IMG/VR virus record: IMGVR_UViG_3300036814_000054
Span: 1-24,905 of that record
Reading direction: 5' to 3' (one strand)
DNA: 24,905 nt
Source: a virus
Shown: one piece after another, positions 15,462 through 22,536 of the stretch
Position numbering within the stretch: position 1 is the stretch's first letter
Layout: each line of letters starts with the position of its first letter
Made by a program: the position numbers and the translations under genes
The notes under the pieces: model-generated
What the model was told of the DNA's origin: nothing
Seen by the model: only the letters and a program-made list of their open reading frames with translations
The model's database searches: none

Positions 15462-16660
15462 TGTCTGACAAAATGGAAAAAGCACCTGAGAGAGATGTTG
15501 GGGATGACCTCCACCCCCGAGAAATGGTTGGAAAACCGGAGCAGGTTGCCCGTAATGACGGGAGTATTTTAGAGAGGGGTCAAAGACATGAGGATGAAAT
15601 TCACCCCAACTCTGATGGGGGGGAATATTTAAAACCTAATGATTCTGATGGGTCATCTAAACATGCATACATAGATAAGAAGGTAGATAACGCCACTGGA
15701 ACTGTGACATATTTTTACGAGAACGGTGTACGATCTATACATCACCCAGACATGCTTAAAAATAACCCAGCTTTCCATAATCGGCAAGCTGAGGCCCACA
15801 GAAAGCAAGCTCAAGACAGTAGCTTCTTTGATAACACGGCATCTCGTAGTCATTTAACTGCGGCGCATGGGCATGATCTTGCCGCTTCTAGTAAAGAAAA
15901 ATACGCTCGAAGAAATCAGGAATATAAACGAGTGGCGAGAACTTGGGCTGAGAGGGTCGGGTCTGAGGATGAGGGCAAGACCGTACCTGAATTAGACGAG
16001 ATAGGTAGACCCGTTCAAGGCAAACCAGCAACCCCACGTAATCGTCCAAGACGCTCCGCAGATAGTGGGCCGGTAGAGAATCTAGAGAAATCCCACCTTT
16101 CCGTGTTTACGAATTTCTTAGATAAACAGGGAGCTATAGGAACGGTTGACGGGATGGGTACTGTTGCTGTATCATCAGACCCCGGAGTATTTTCCCCCAC
16201 ATATGGGGAGAGGTCACCGATTAAACAGAAAAAGAAAAAAAGTGGCGTTGCTAAACTAGACCAGTTTTTACGGACGAAAAATAAAAAGGTAGAGAAATTT
16301 GCCACAGATGTTGTGCAGGGGGCTTTGCAAGACCTGAGAGAGTATGATATCATGAAAATAGATGATGATAAATATGGCGAAGACGAGCGGGTTGTGGATA
16401 AAGCTGAAGGAGTAGCGGCTCCTAAAGCAGCCATTAAGCAAAAACAGGAACCTAAACCAGAAAAGCAGCCGAGTGAACCCAAGCCTCAAAAGGTTACGAG
16501 TCCACGAAGCATTTATAAAGCAGAGGACAGCGAAGAGTTTTTTAGTCTATTCAAAGATTACTTTGAATACCTAGATAAGGAAGAGGAGAGTACAGATGAT
16601 TCCAGAGATGGCGAAGAAAGACTTGATTCAGAAGAGACGAGCAGGGGCGACTTGGACTAG
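15461..16660 (+). CDS. Unknown, largely disordered head-cluster protein (399 aa)
   Basis: No family is recognised. The start ATG shares a base with the portal stop (TAATG) and has GGAGGA upstream. Composition is strongly polar: an acidic/polar N-terminus with HPREM and HPNSDGGEY, a His-rich centre (SIHHPDMLKNNPAFHNRQAEAHRKQ), a basic run KQKKKKSG near residue 252, and a Lys/Pro/Glu-rich C-terminus (KQKQEPKPEKQPSEPKP). Two Lys-Ala-Glu sites, at Lys314 (VDKAEG) and Lys353 (IYKAED), bracket that linker. This suggests an internal head or scaffold-type protein processed during maturation; that is inference. A seven-G run lies at 15617-15623. Its last 65 nt overlap the phosphoesterase gene. Confidence 0.7.
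   Translation: MSDKMEKAPERDVGDDLHPREMVGKPEQVARNDGSILERGQRHEDEIHPNSDGGEYLKPNDSDGSSKHAYIDKKVDNATGTVTYFYENGVRSIHHPDMLKNNPAFHNRQAEAHRKQAQDSSFFDNTASRSHLTAAHGHDLAASSKEKYARRNQEYKRVARTWAERVGSEDEGKTVPELDEIGRPVQGKPATPRNRPRRSADSGPVENLEKSHLSVFTNFLDKQGAIGTVDGMGTVAVSSDPGVFSPTYGERSPIKQKKKKSGVAKLDQFLRTKNKKVEKFATDVVQGALQDLREYDIMKIDDDKYGEDERVVDKAEGVAAPKAAIKQKQEPKPEKQPSEPKPQKVTSPRSIYKAEDSEEFFSLFKDYFEYLDKEEESTDDSRDGEERLDSEETSRGDLD
16584..16588 (+). promoter_or_regulatory. Ribosome binding site deciding the 16596 start
   Basis: AGGAG lies 7 nt before ATG 16596, inside the upstream gene. It supports the 65-nt overlap over the later in-frame ATG at 16608. Confidence 0.7.
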
Positions 16661-17933
16661 TTTAGCCCAGTCGTTAGAAGAAGAGTATGGGATAGGGGTG
16701 CATCGTTCCACAATACAGCGTTGGTATGACCGTGAGGTATTCGATATAAATTCGATCCTTGATGAAACTGCCGCTAAGATGGCAGATACTGTTGCTCCTG
16801 AAGAAGAGGAAGATTTCTTAAAAGATCGTATACGCATAGATAAGCGGGCCGCAACATATAAAGCGGAATCTACTTACTATAAAAAGTTATATGAAAAATC
16901 CATAAAGGATTCTGTACAATCAGAAATTCTTGTGGATACTATAAAGCGTTACACAACTCCCCACCCTAAAACTAAAACCTTTAAAGTACGTAAACCTTCT
17001 GGAGTTAAAAAAGGTTCAGAGAAACAGGTTATGGTTGCCCCACTTACGGATACACACGTAGGGGATTACGTAACTCCTGAACAGATGGTAGGTTTGAACT
17101 CCTATGACATTGAGTTGTTTAACCGCCGTATATGGGGCTGGGCTAACCAAGTTCTAAACCTAGCAGAGTATAGGCGAAATATCTGTGAGATAGATGAACT
17201 TACCATACCCATGCTAGGGGACATGATCTCCGGAGATATACACGATGAATTAGCCCGCACCAATGTTGACAACTGTATGATGCAGATGATGTATGGGGCA
17301 AAAATAATTAGCCAAGCTTTAATGTTTCTGGCACCCCACTTTAAAGAAGTCAAAGTTCCTTGTGTTGTTGGTAACCACGGTAGGATGACTAGGAAGATTC
17401 CGTCCAAAGATAGGTACATGGATTGGGATTACATGTTGTACCAATGGCTTGCAGTATTCTGTTCTAAACAGGACAACATAAAGTTTGAAATACCTAAGTC
17501 GTTTGCCCATGTTATCTCTGTTGCAGGAAGAGATATACTAATGATGCACGGTGACTCCGTTGGTGGAGGTGGGGCGTCGGCGACTATTCAGAAGGCTGTG
17601 ACTTCACTGAGAGCAGTCTTGCAGTACAAGACGCAAATAATAACTGACGATGGTTTCAGTGTCTCCGATAAGTTCGATGACGTTTTACTGGGTCACTTTC
17701 ATCGTGTGGATGAAATAGATATCGGAACAGGCAGTTTGCATATTTGCGGTACAACAAAAGGTGGGGACGAGTACGTGTTTAGTCGCTTACACCTTATAAC
17801 TAAACCTAAGCATTTAGTTTTATACTACCACCCTACCTATGGTCAAGTTGGTAAAGAGGTAATTTACTTAGATAGATTCGATTCTGTTGAATCTGGGTTT
17901 GGTTTGGAACTACCTGAAGTGTGGCAGACATAG
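16596..17933 (+). CDS. HTH-metallophosphoesterase fusion protein
   Basis: This 445-aa protein joins an N-terminal helix-turn-helix (residues 10-46, TSLAQSLEEEYG then HRSTIQRWYDRE) to a calcineurin-like phosphoesterase. All five metal-site motifs are present in order: Asp152-x-His154 (DTHVGD), Asp209 (LGDMISGD), Asn260-His261 (GNHGR), His318 (MMHGDS) and His367-x-His369 (GHFHR). Two metal ions would allow cleavage of phosphodiesters or phosphomonoesters; the HTH points to DNA as substrate or docking site, making it a possible nuclease or end-processing enzyme related in outline to Mre11/SbcD. A linker of about 90 residues (60-145) is highly charged. The HTH is laid out like that of the small terminase. 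It sits between structural genes, odd for a repair enzyme. Confidence 0.88.
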   Translation: MIPEMAKKDLIQKRRAGATWTSLAQSLEEEYGIGVHRSTIQRWYDREVFDINSILDETAAKMADTVAPEEEEDFLKDRIRIDKRAATYKAESTYYKKLYEKSIKDSVQSEILVDTIKRYTTPHPKTKTFKVRKPSGVKKGSEKQVMVAPLTDTHVGDYVTPEQMVGLNSYDIELFNRRIWGWANQVLNLAEYRRNICEIDELTIPMLGDMISGDIHDELARTNVDNCMMQMMYGAKIISQALMFLAPHFKEVKVPCVVGNHGRMTRKIPSKDRYMDWDYMLYQWLAVFCSKQDNIKFEIPKSFAHVISVAGRDILMMHGDSVGGGGASATIQKAVTSLRAVLQYKTQIITDDGFSVSDKFDDVLLGHFHRVDEIDIGTGSLHICGTTKGGDEYVFSRLHLITKPKHLVLYYHPTYGQVGKEVIYLDRFDSVESGFGLELPEVWQT

Positions 17934-17944
17934 TATAATAAACT
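17931..17944 (+). promoter_or_regulatory. TAGTATAATA motif directly before the gp10-like gene
   Basis: TATAAT at 17934-17939 begins within the stop codon (TAG 17931-17933) of the phosphoesterase gene. No good -35 is seen at 16-18 nt. A start about 7 nt downstream would coincide with ATG 17945, giving a leaderless message. No Shine-Dalgarno precedes that ATG. Confidence 0.4.
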
Positions 17945-18328
17945 ATGGATGAATTACAAGACCTTCTATACGGACTCGTGCAGAACTTAGTTATGGAGAT
18001 TACTCAGGAACTAGCTGAGACTTCAAACATACCTGTTTCTGAGGGTGGTGTTATGCCTGTAAAGACTGGGAGACTTCGTTCGTCCTTAATGGTGACTCAG
18101 GTTGGTGACGACACTGTAGACCTTACTTACAATACACCGTACGCTACTCTAATACATGATGGTGGTACAGTAGGTGGGGCGAAGTATAAGGCGCAGAGGT
18201 ATTTAGCTATACCTCTAGAAGAAATATTATCAGATTTACCACGAAGAATTGAGAAGTCATTTGATGAGGTAGGCTCAAAACTGGGCGGGGGTTTAACTGT
18301 AAAAATTGAACCCACCACAGTATTATAA
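17945..18328 (+). CDS. HK97 gp10-like head-tail/neck protein
   Basis: This 127-aa protein resembles the HK97 gp10-like family, small virion proteins of the head-tail junction or tail completion. The signature is KTGRLRSSL (residues 40-48) followed by a strand pair and NTPYATLIHDGGTVGG (63-78), matching the family pattern 'tG.Lr.Si......... .v.....YA.yvE.Gt'. An N-terminal amphipathic helix (1-27) precedes it. It starts at ATG 17945 without a visible ribosome binding site, 11 nt after the previous stop. Placement before the capsid gene rather than after it is unusual for HK97-like gene order. Confidence 0.72.
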   Translation: MDELQDLLYGLVQNLVMEITQELAETSNIPVSEGGVMPVKTGRLRSSLMVTQVGDDTVDLTYNTPYATLIHDGGTVGGAKYKAQRYLAIPLEEILSDLPRRIEKSFDEVGSKLGGGLTVKIEPTTVL

Positions 18329-18339
18329 GGAGATAGATT

Positions 18340-18558
18340 ATGGATGTAGAAAAGGTTAGTGAGGAGCAAGAGTGGGTTTTAGCTCGCCATTCTAGAATGG
18401 TGGGTAAAGTTTTAGATCAAATTGAGTCCTCAGTACCCGAGGGTAACCAATGTGAGAAGATGAAAAAACTAGTACAGGTTCCTCTTTATGACTTTCGTAA
18501 CGAGATACTTCGATATCTTGAAGGTAATGTAGATATAAATTCTTATAAAGACGCATAA
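18340..18558 (+). CDS. Hypothetical small protein (72 aa)
   Basis: Unknown function. It starts at ATG 18340 behind AAGGAG (18328-18333), which begins at the stop of the gp10-like gene. It is predicted helical throughout: an acidic/Trp-containing N-terminal helix (SEEQEWVLARHSRMVGKVLDQ), a short loop with its only Cys (NQCEKMKK), and LVQVPLYDFRNEILRYLEG. No membrane span. It is the last gene before the capsid leader, so it may be a minor head or assembly protein. Confidence 0.65.
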   Translation: MDVEKVSEEQEWVLARHSRMVGKVLDQIESSVPEGNQCEKMKKLVQVPLYDFRNEILRYLEGNVDINSYKDA

Positions 18559-18716
18559 ATTTTTACCACTTTCAAAAAATCTTAGTATAATAATATAGAA
18601 CGTTTGTTCTGATACACCTAGTTAACTAGGTTATATTTGTTTATAGGGGTCGGCGGTGGCTTAGACCAACCTTTATGAAGTTTGGATACGGACTGGAATA
18701 AAATGGAGGTTACACC
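18559..18716 (+). other. Structured capsid leader (longest gene-free gap, 158 nt)
   Basis: This gap holds a promoter (18563-18591) and then a chain of possible stem-loops. AGAAC/GTTCT with loop GTTT occupies 18597-18610, at the expected transcript 5' end. The perfect palindrome CCTAGTTAACTAGG (18617-18630) can fold with a TTAA loop. GGTC (18648-18651) can pair with GACC (18664-18667), and GGTT (18629-18632) with AACC (18668-18671) around it. A possible eight-codon reading frame (ATG 18675, stop 18699-18701) has no ribosome binding site. GGAGGT (18705-18710) serves the scaffold gene. It could stabilise the capsid message or bind a regulator; no known riboswitch or tRNA is recognised. Confidence 0.55.
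18563..18591 (+). promoter_or_regulatory. Promoter of the scaffold-capsid genes
   Basis: TTACCA (18563-18568, four of six -35 bases), a 17-nt spacer and a perfect TATAAT (18586-18591) lie in a true intergenic region. The -10 is part of TAGTATAATA (18583-18592). Expected start is near 18598, at the first hairpin of the leader. Confidence 0.65.
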
Positions 18717-19490
18717 ATGGCGGATGAACTGTATACTCGTCTTGAAAAGTACATGGAAGGAACGTCACTAGGTTTGACGGCCCTTGCTGAGGTACTTACA
18801 AAGATGGACTCTCGCCTTTTAAAGGCTGAAGAGGACGATGAAGCAACAGTGTTTGCAAAAGAGCAGGATCATGCTCGGACGAGTTTAATTAAAGATGTGG
18901 CTTCTCAAGTCGTATCTATGCTAAAGTCAACAGACGACCTTGATGGTATTGGCGAAAGAAAAGTTAAGAACAGTGGCGCACTAAACCAAGATGGTAATGA
19001 CTCATCTACTGCTGTTTCTCCGGAAACTAGTGCCCCCAACCAGCAAGCAACGCTTCAGGCTGAGGACGAACCCGAGGAAGAAGAAGAGCCAGAAGAAAAG
19101 ACAAGTAAGTATCCGATGAAGGAACAGGAAGATGATGATGAGGAAGCTGTTGAAGAAGCAGCTGATGAAGACGAGGATGACGAAGCGATGGAAGAGGCAG
19201 TTTACAAGCAGATGAAGAAAGAAATTTCTAACCTGAAGAAGCAGATTGCCTCCAATAATGTAGACCTTACTAAGTCTGTCAAAGACGAAACCGAATCTAC
19301 TCTCCGCAAGGCGGGTTGGAAAGAGGAACGCAGTTTGGTTGCACCTACGTTGAGCTTGGGTAGTGATGAGGTAGAGATTGTTAAAGCTAACCCAACTGGT
19401 GGGCAGCTTGTCGATGAACTAGCTAACATGTCTTACTCAGAACTTAGAAAACTTCAATACTCTGTTGAACAGGGTGATGTAACAATTTAG
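18717..19490 (+). CDS. Putative capsid scaffolding protein
   Basis: This 257-aa protein sits directly before the major capsid gene and has scaffold-like composition. An N-terminal helical part (1-75) precedes a Ser/Asn/Gln linker, a very acidic stretch of Glu/Asp runs (about 113-165), a coiled coil (about 165-205; YKQMKKEISNLKKQIAS) and a short C-terminal domain that could contact the capsid protein. Lys-Ala sites at 36-37 (LLKAEE) and 223-224 (IVKANP) divide the chain and resemble sites in neighbouring proteins. It starts at ATG 18717 behind GGAGGT. No enzymatic motif is present; a minor structural protein is the alternative. Confidence 0.62.
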   Translation: MADELYTRLEKYMEGTSLGLTALAEVLTKMDSRLLKAEEDDEATVFAKEQDHARTSLIKDVASQVVSMLKSTDDLDGIGERKVKNSGALNQDGNDSSTAVSPETSAPNQQATLQAEDEPEEEEEPEEKTSKYPMKEQEDDDEEAVEEAADEDEDDEAMEEAVYKQMKKEISNLKKQIASNNVDLTKSVKDETESTLRKAGWKEERSLVAPTLSLGSDEVEIVKANPTGGQLVDELANMSYSELRKLQYSVEQGDVTI

Positions 19491-19517
19491 TCTGAGACAA
19501 TAGGAGGACAATTAAAA

Positions 19518-20891
19518 ATGTCAGTTTCACTTGCAGAATATATTGCTCAGGCGAACCGTGGGGCAACCCAATCGGTTCTAGGCTCTGAGTACTTGTCGAA
19601 GGCGTTTAGCGGGACACCGTTTACCGTCGATACCGACACAAACATATTTACGACCACTTTCGGTCGTAAGGTATGGCATGCACTGAATAACCAAACTAGG
19701 TTCTTCAACGCACTTCCCAGAAATGTCTGGGGTAACGTAGCTGGTTGGAGGGTACGTTCAGACCGTGGGTCGGAACGCTCTAACCCAATTACAGAGACGG
19801 GTTCACTCCCATCTGTGGACATCTCAGCGATTCAGACAGTATCTTCACTGCCTAGTATTGTTGGTACGACGTTCGCAGCCTCCGTCAAGGCGATGTTTAC
19901 ATCGCAGCTTGAGGGTGGTGTTGGTGATGTTCTTGCTCTTGAGAACGAGAACGCACAGCTAGACCACATCAAGGAAATGAACCTTGAGCTTCTAGCTTCT
20001 TCAGTAGCGGGCATTACGACCGCAACATCGGATTCCTCAGTTGTCTTGACTAACGCAAACAACTTTAGGGTTGGTGACGCACTTGGTTTCTCAGATGCTG
20101 GTAACCTTGAGAACACTACGGGTGCTCAAATTACCGCTAAGGCGGCAGACCGGACGCTGACATTTGTAGCAGCTACCGGTGTGCTAGGTTCACCTCCAGC
20201 ACAAGCTGACGCTGTTTTCACATACAGTCGAGCGGGCTTGACTTCAATTGATGACATTGTTTCAATTGATGGAACTAACGTCCTTGATGGTACAAACGCT
20301 ACTTATGCTAACGCTTACGACCTCACTGCTACCTTGGCAACTGCTGGTCGAACCGTTGCAGATAACCCGTGGAAAACTGCGGCATCCGTACAAGCGAACG
20401 ATGGTACCGGACGAGACCTTTCCCTGAACCTTCTCGATACAGCTATCCAGAAGATTCGTACCAATGGTGGTGAGCCAAAACTTATCGTCATGGGTCATGA
20501 CCAGTACTTCAAGCTTGAGCGTTTGTTGAACTCTCAGCAGAGGTATCTTGGACAGGAAGAGTACACGGTTGGTATTGGTTCGGAGAAGACTTTCCCCGGC
20601 ACCCGCACTGGTCTGATTCTTGCTACTTACATGGGCATTCCAATTCTTCCAGATGCGGATACCACGAAGTCAGCTAAGATTGGTTCTACTGGCGGTACTC
20701 ACGGTTCTAACGTTTACGTACTAGATACGGATTATCTTGAAGTTGCGGTAGCACAGCCTACCCAGTACATCGAGAACCGTGACTACTTTGCGGCTTCGTC
20801 GCTAGTAGTTCGTGGTTTGCTCTATACGATGGCTGAACTCAGGGCACACCGTTTTGACGTACAAGCAAAGATTGTTGATCTGAACGAGTAA
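19518..20891 (+). CDS. Major capsid protein (HK97-fold)
   Basis: This 457-aa protein is the probable shell subunit. Support: it lies behind the scaffold-like gene with a strong AGGAGG (19502-19507), is followed at once by a strong terminator, and uses visibly more C-ending and CTT codons than its neighbours, as expected for a very abundant protein. An N-terminal region of about 30 residues ends at YLSKAF (Lys28-Ala29), a possible processing site. The E-loop/P-domain region includes RVRSDRGSERSNPITETG and a long helix (GDVLALENENAQLDHIKEMN). A Thr/Ala-rich insertion (about 165-260) may be a surface domain. The C-terminal YTMAELRAHRFDVQAKI fits the closing strand of HK97-type capsid proteins. 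Confidence 0.83.
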   Translation: MSVSLAEYIAQANRGATQSVLGSEYLSKAFSGTPFTVDTDTNIFTTTFGRKVWHALNNQTRFFNALPRNVWGNVAGWRVRSDRGSERSNPITETGSLPSVDISAIQTVSSLPSIVGTTFAASVKAMFTSQLEGGVGDVLALENENAQLDHIKEMNLELLASSVAGITTATSDSSVVLTNANNFRVGDALGFSDAGNLENTTGAQITAKAADRTLTFVAATGVLGSPPAQADAVFTYSRAGLTSIDDIVSIDGTNVLDGTNATYANAYDLTATLATAGRTVADNPWKTAASVQANDGTGRDLSLNLLDTAIQKIRTNGGEPKLIVMGHDQYFKLERLLNSQQRYLGQEEYTVGIGSEKTFPGTRTGLILATYMGIPILPDADTTKSAKIGSTGGTHGSNVYVLDTDYLEVAVAQPTQYIENRDYFAASSLVVRGLLYTMAELRAHRFDVQAKIVDLNE

Positions 20892-20909
20892 ACTAGAGAC
20901 CTACTTTAG

Positions 20910-20950
20910 TAGCGTGGGGGAGCTTCGGCTCCCTCACACTACGCTTTTTT
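20910..20950 (+). terminator. Rho-independent terminator after the capsid gene
   Basis: The arm TAGCGTGGGGGAGC (20910-20923) pairs with GCTCCCTCACACTA (20928-20941) over 14 positions with one mismatch and one G-U pair. The loop is the stable tetraloop TTCG. Six T's follow at 20945-20950. AGCGT/ACGCT can pair as an alternative base. Confidence 0.9.
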
Positions 20951-20984
20951 AGACTAAATCTTTTAGATTTCGGAGGAATATATA

Positions 20985-21308
20985 ATGGTACTTACAGTAG
21001 GAACCCCAGAAGGGGCACCGACAGAGACTGGAGTTCCCGGCAACCTGAAGTACAGAATCGTCAAAATTACATTTGATAGTTCCTATGCCGCAGGTGGCGA
21101 AGCTTTAACGGCTACCACCTTAGGTTTTGAAACCGTAGCTCTTGTGATTGCTCAGGCAGAAGATTCTGGATACGTTGCTCAGTATGACTATACCAATTCA
21201 AAACTCGCACTCTACGAAGCGGGAGCAGATGACGCAGCGTTAGATGAAGTTGCTGCTACTACAGATGTATCTGCGGTGATTGTGAGATGTTTAGTTCTGG
21301 GCCGATAG
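20985..21308 (+). CDS. Putative capsid decoration/head structural protein
   Basis: This 107-aa protein follows the capsid gene and terminator, with CGGAGGAA before ATG 20985. It is a compact beta-rich chain with KYRIVKITFDSSYAAGGEAL (residues 22-41), GYVAQYDYTNSKLALYEAG (62-80) and a final IVRCLVLGR strand. Proteins of this size with the 'GG.aLTa..lGf..' and 'Y.f.YDY.nsKL..Y' pattern occur beside capsid genes in many environmental phages and are usually treated as structural. A decoration (head-stabilising) role is inferred from place, size and fold; it is not proven. A small AT-rich inverted repeat (AAATC/GATTT, 20956-20970) lies before its ribosome binding site. Confidence 0.62.
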   Translation: MVLTVGTPEGAPTETGVPGNLKYRIVKITFDSSYAAGGEALTATTLGFETVALVIAQAEDSGYVAQYDYTNSKLALYEAGADDAALDEVAATTDVSAVIVRCLVLGR

Positions 21309-21311
21309 GTG

Positions 21312-21572
21312 ATGCCTACCGAGTCTATTGATACAAAACTAGCAACTTACATGGAACGGTTAGATAGGTATATCGAGACTCAAGCAGCTCTGAATGTGAA
21401 CTTGGCGGGCAGTTTGAATAAACTGCATACAAACGTTGATCATTTACAGGATTGGCGCAACCGTGTATCTGGAGCTAGAACTGGATTGGTGGCAGTGGGG
21501 ATACTTATAACACATACTGTAGTTATACTTGGTAGTTTAGTAGCTCTGGTAGGTTGGACAAACACTCGATAG
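21312..21572 (+). CDS. Small coil-plus-membrane protein (XhlA/holin-like)
   Basis: This 86-aa protein has a helical N-terminal half with heptad-like spacing (residues 5-50, YMERLDRYIETQAALN and SLNKLHTNVDHLQDW), a short basic turn (NRVSGAR) and one strong transmembrane span (about 58-81, GLVAVGILITHTVVILGSLVAL). A cytoplasmic coil followed by one C-terminal span is the layout of XhlA-type proteins that act in host lysis with a holin, but no partner holin or endolysin gene is in the window, so a virion membrane-contact protein is possible. I choose ATG 21312; the GTG at 21309 directly before it would add one residue. No clear ribosome binding site; the preceding stop is 3 nt away. Confidence 0.6.
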   Translation: MPTESIDTKLATYMERLDRYIETQAALNVNLAGSLNKLHTNVDHLQDWRNRVSGARTGLVAVGILITHTVVILGSLVALVGWTNTR

Positions 21573-21585
21573 GAGAATTTGGAAT

Positions 21586-22536
21586 ATGGTTAATACTTCG
21601 ATAACGCATGATGAGTGGCCCTCATGGGAGGTAGACCCTAGTACTAGAACGTCTACTCATCCGTTCACTAAGTACTACCCCTTTAAGGTGACTTTAGATA
21701 CCGCTAACACGGCGGAAGATTTGTTTGCGGTTGCCAGAGGGGATGCCGCTGTAAACTTGGTAACCAACCCTCGGGTTGAAGCTGCTGATATTACTGAGTT
21801 CACTGCAACGGGGTCTGCTATTTCCAGAAGTACTTCCCAACAGGATACCGGAGCAGCGTCACTATTAGTTAATCCAGATAACTCCGCTGCTGGTGAAGGT
21901 GTTTATACCCAAGTTTCAACTGGAGGCGGTAATGGTCAACAGCCTGTAGTTCTAACGGGTCAAGCAACTGTCCGTGGAGCTAGTGCTTCAGGGGCTGTTC
22001 AAATTATTATTACGGATTCTAGTGACGCTACAGTAGCTACAGGTAATACTATTTCCTTATCCACAGCATTCCAGCAATTGCAGGTGAAATATGAGATACC
22101 ACCTCTAACAGCATCTAACAACCTACGTATAAAGATTGTTACAACTACTGACATTAACATTGATTTCTATGTAGATAAGTTCCACAACGAAATCCGTAAC
22201 GGTAGCGGGTACTCTACCTACACCGACGGATCGCAAGGGCGTAACTTCTCATGGTTCGGAACTGCTGATGCCTCCATGTCTAAAAAGCGGGTGGATTCTG
22301 TTGTGATACGAGGAATTCGTTTACACACATCACATGACATATGGTTGGCTTTTGATTGTACCGCATCATCTTCCACAGGTATTTGGGTAGGTGATCCAGC
22401 AGCGGCTACTCCTAGTTCAGGTTTCTTTGAAACTACGTTTCCGGTAGACTTCAGGAAGAATGTAAGTTTCGTAAACGGAACCGGGTCTGAGACACCAGTG
22501 GTTTACGGAGTAGTGTGGGGGATACACCAAGCCTAA
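21586..22536 (+). CDS. Virion-associated protein with carbohydrate-binding-like domain
   Basis: This 316-aa protein starts behind AGGAG (21571-21575). After an N-terminal segment rich in aromatic residues (DEWPSWEV, HPFTKYYPF), residues about 56-200 look like a jelly-roll carbohydrate-binding module (CBM 4/9-like): NLVTNPRVEAADITEFTATG opens the domain, then QDTGAASLLV, and DFYVDKFHNEI closes it. The remaining part (about 200-316) is a beta-rich domain with YTDGSQGRNFSWFGTA and a C-terminal VVYGVVWGIHQA. A surface role in binding host or environmental glycans is likely, as capsid decoration or a tail-associated protein; place in the head cluster favours the former. No catalytic motif is seen. 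Confidence 0.62.
   Translation: MVNTSITHDEWPSWEVDPSTRTSTHPFTKYYPFKVTLDTANTAEDLFAVARGDAAVNLVTNPRVEAADITEFTATGSAISRSTSQQDTGAASLLVNPDNSAAGEGVYTQVSTGGGNGQQPVVLTGQATVRGASASGAVQIIITDSSDATVATGNTISLSTAFQQLQVKYEIPPLTASNNLRIKIVTTTDINIDFYVDKFHNEIRNGSGYSTYTDGSQGRNFSWFGTADASMSKKRVDSVVIRGIRLHTSHDIWLAFDCTASSSTGIWVGDPAAATPSSGFFETTFPVDFRKNVSFVNGTGSETPVVYGVVWGIHQA

Noticed and set aside
16015-16482. Long open frame on the minus strand opposite the 399-aa gene
   Set aside because: It is a shadow of the repetitive + strand codons; no ribosome binding site and low-complexity Ser/Phe/Leu product.
18675-18701. Eight-codon reading frame in the capsid leader as a leader peptide
   Set aside because: No ribosome binding site and no regulatory codon pattern; likely chance.
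18640-18716. tRNA-like fold in the capsid leader
   Set aside because: No T-loop consensus, no acceptor pairing and no cloverleaf arms could be built.
22515-22535. GTG 22515 as start of the protease fusion
   Set aside because: It lies within the upstream coding region; ATG 22536 overlaps the preceding stop by one base, the junction style used repeatedly in this genome.
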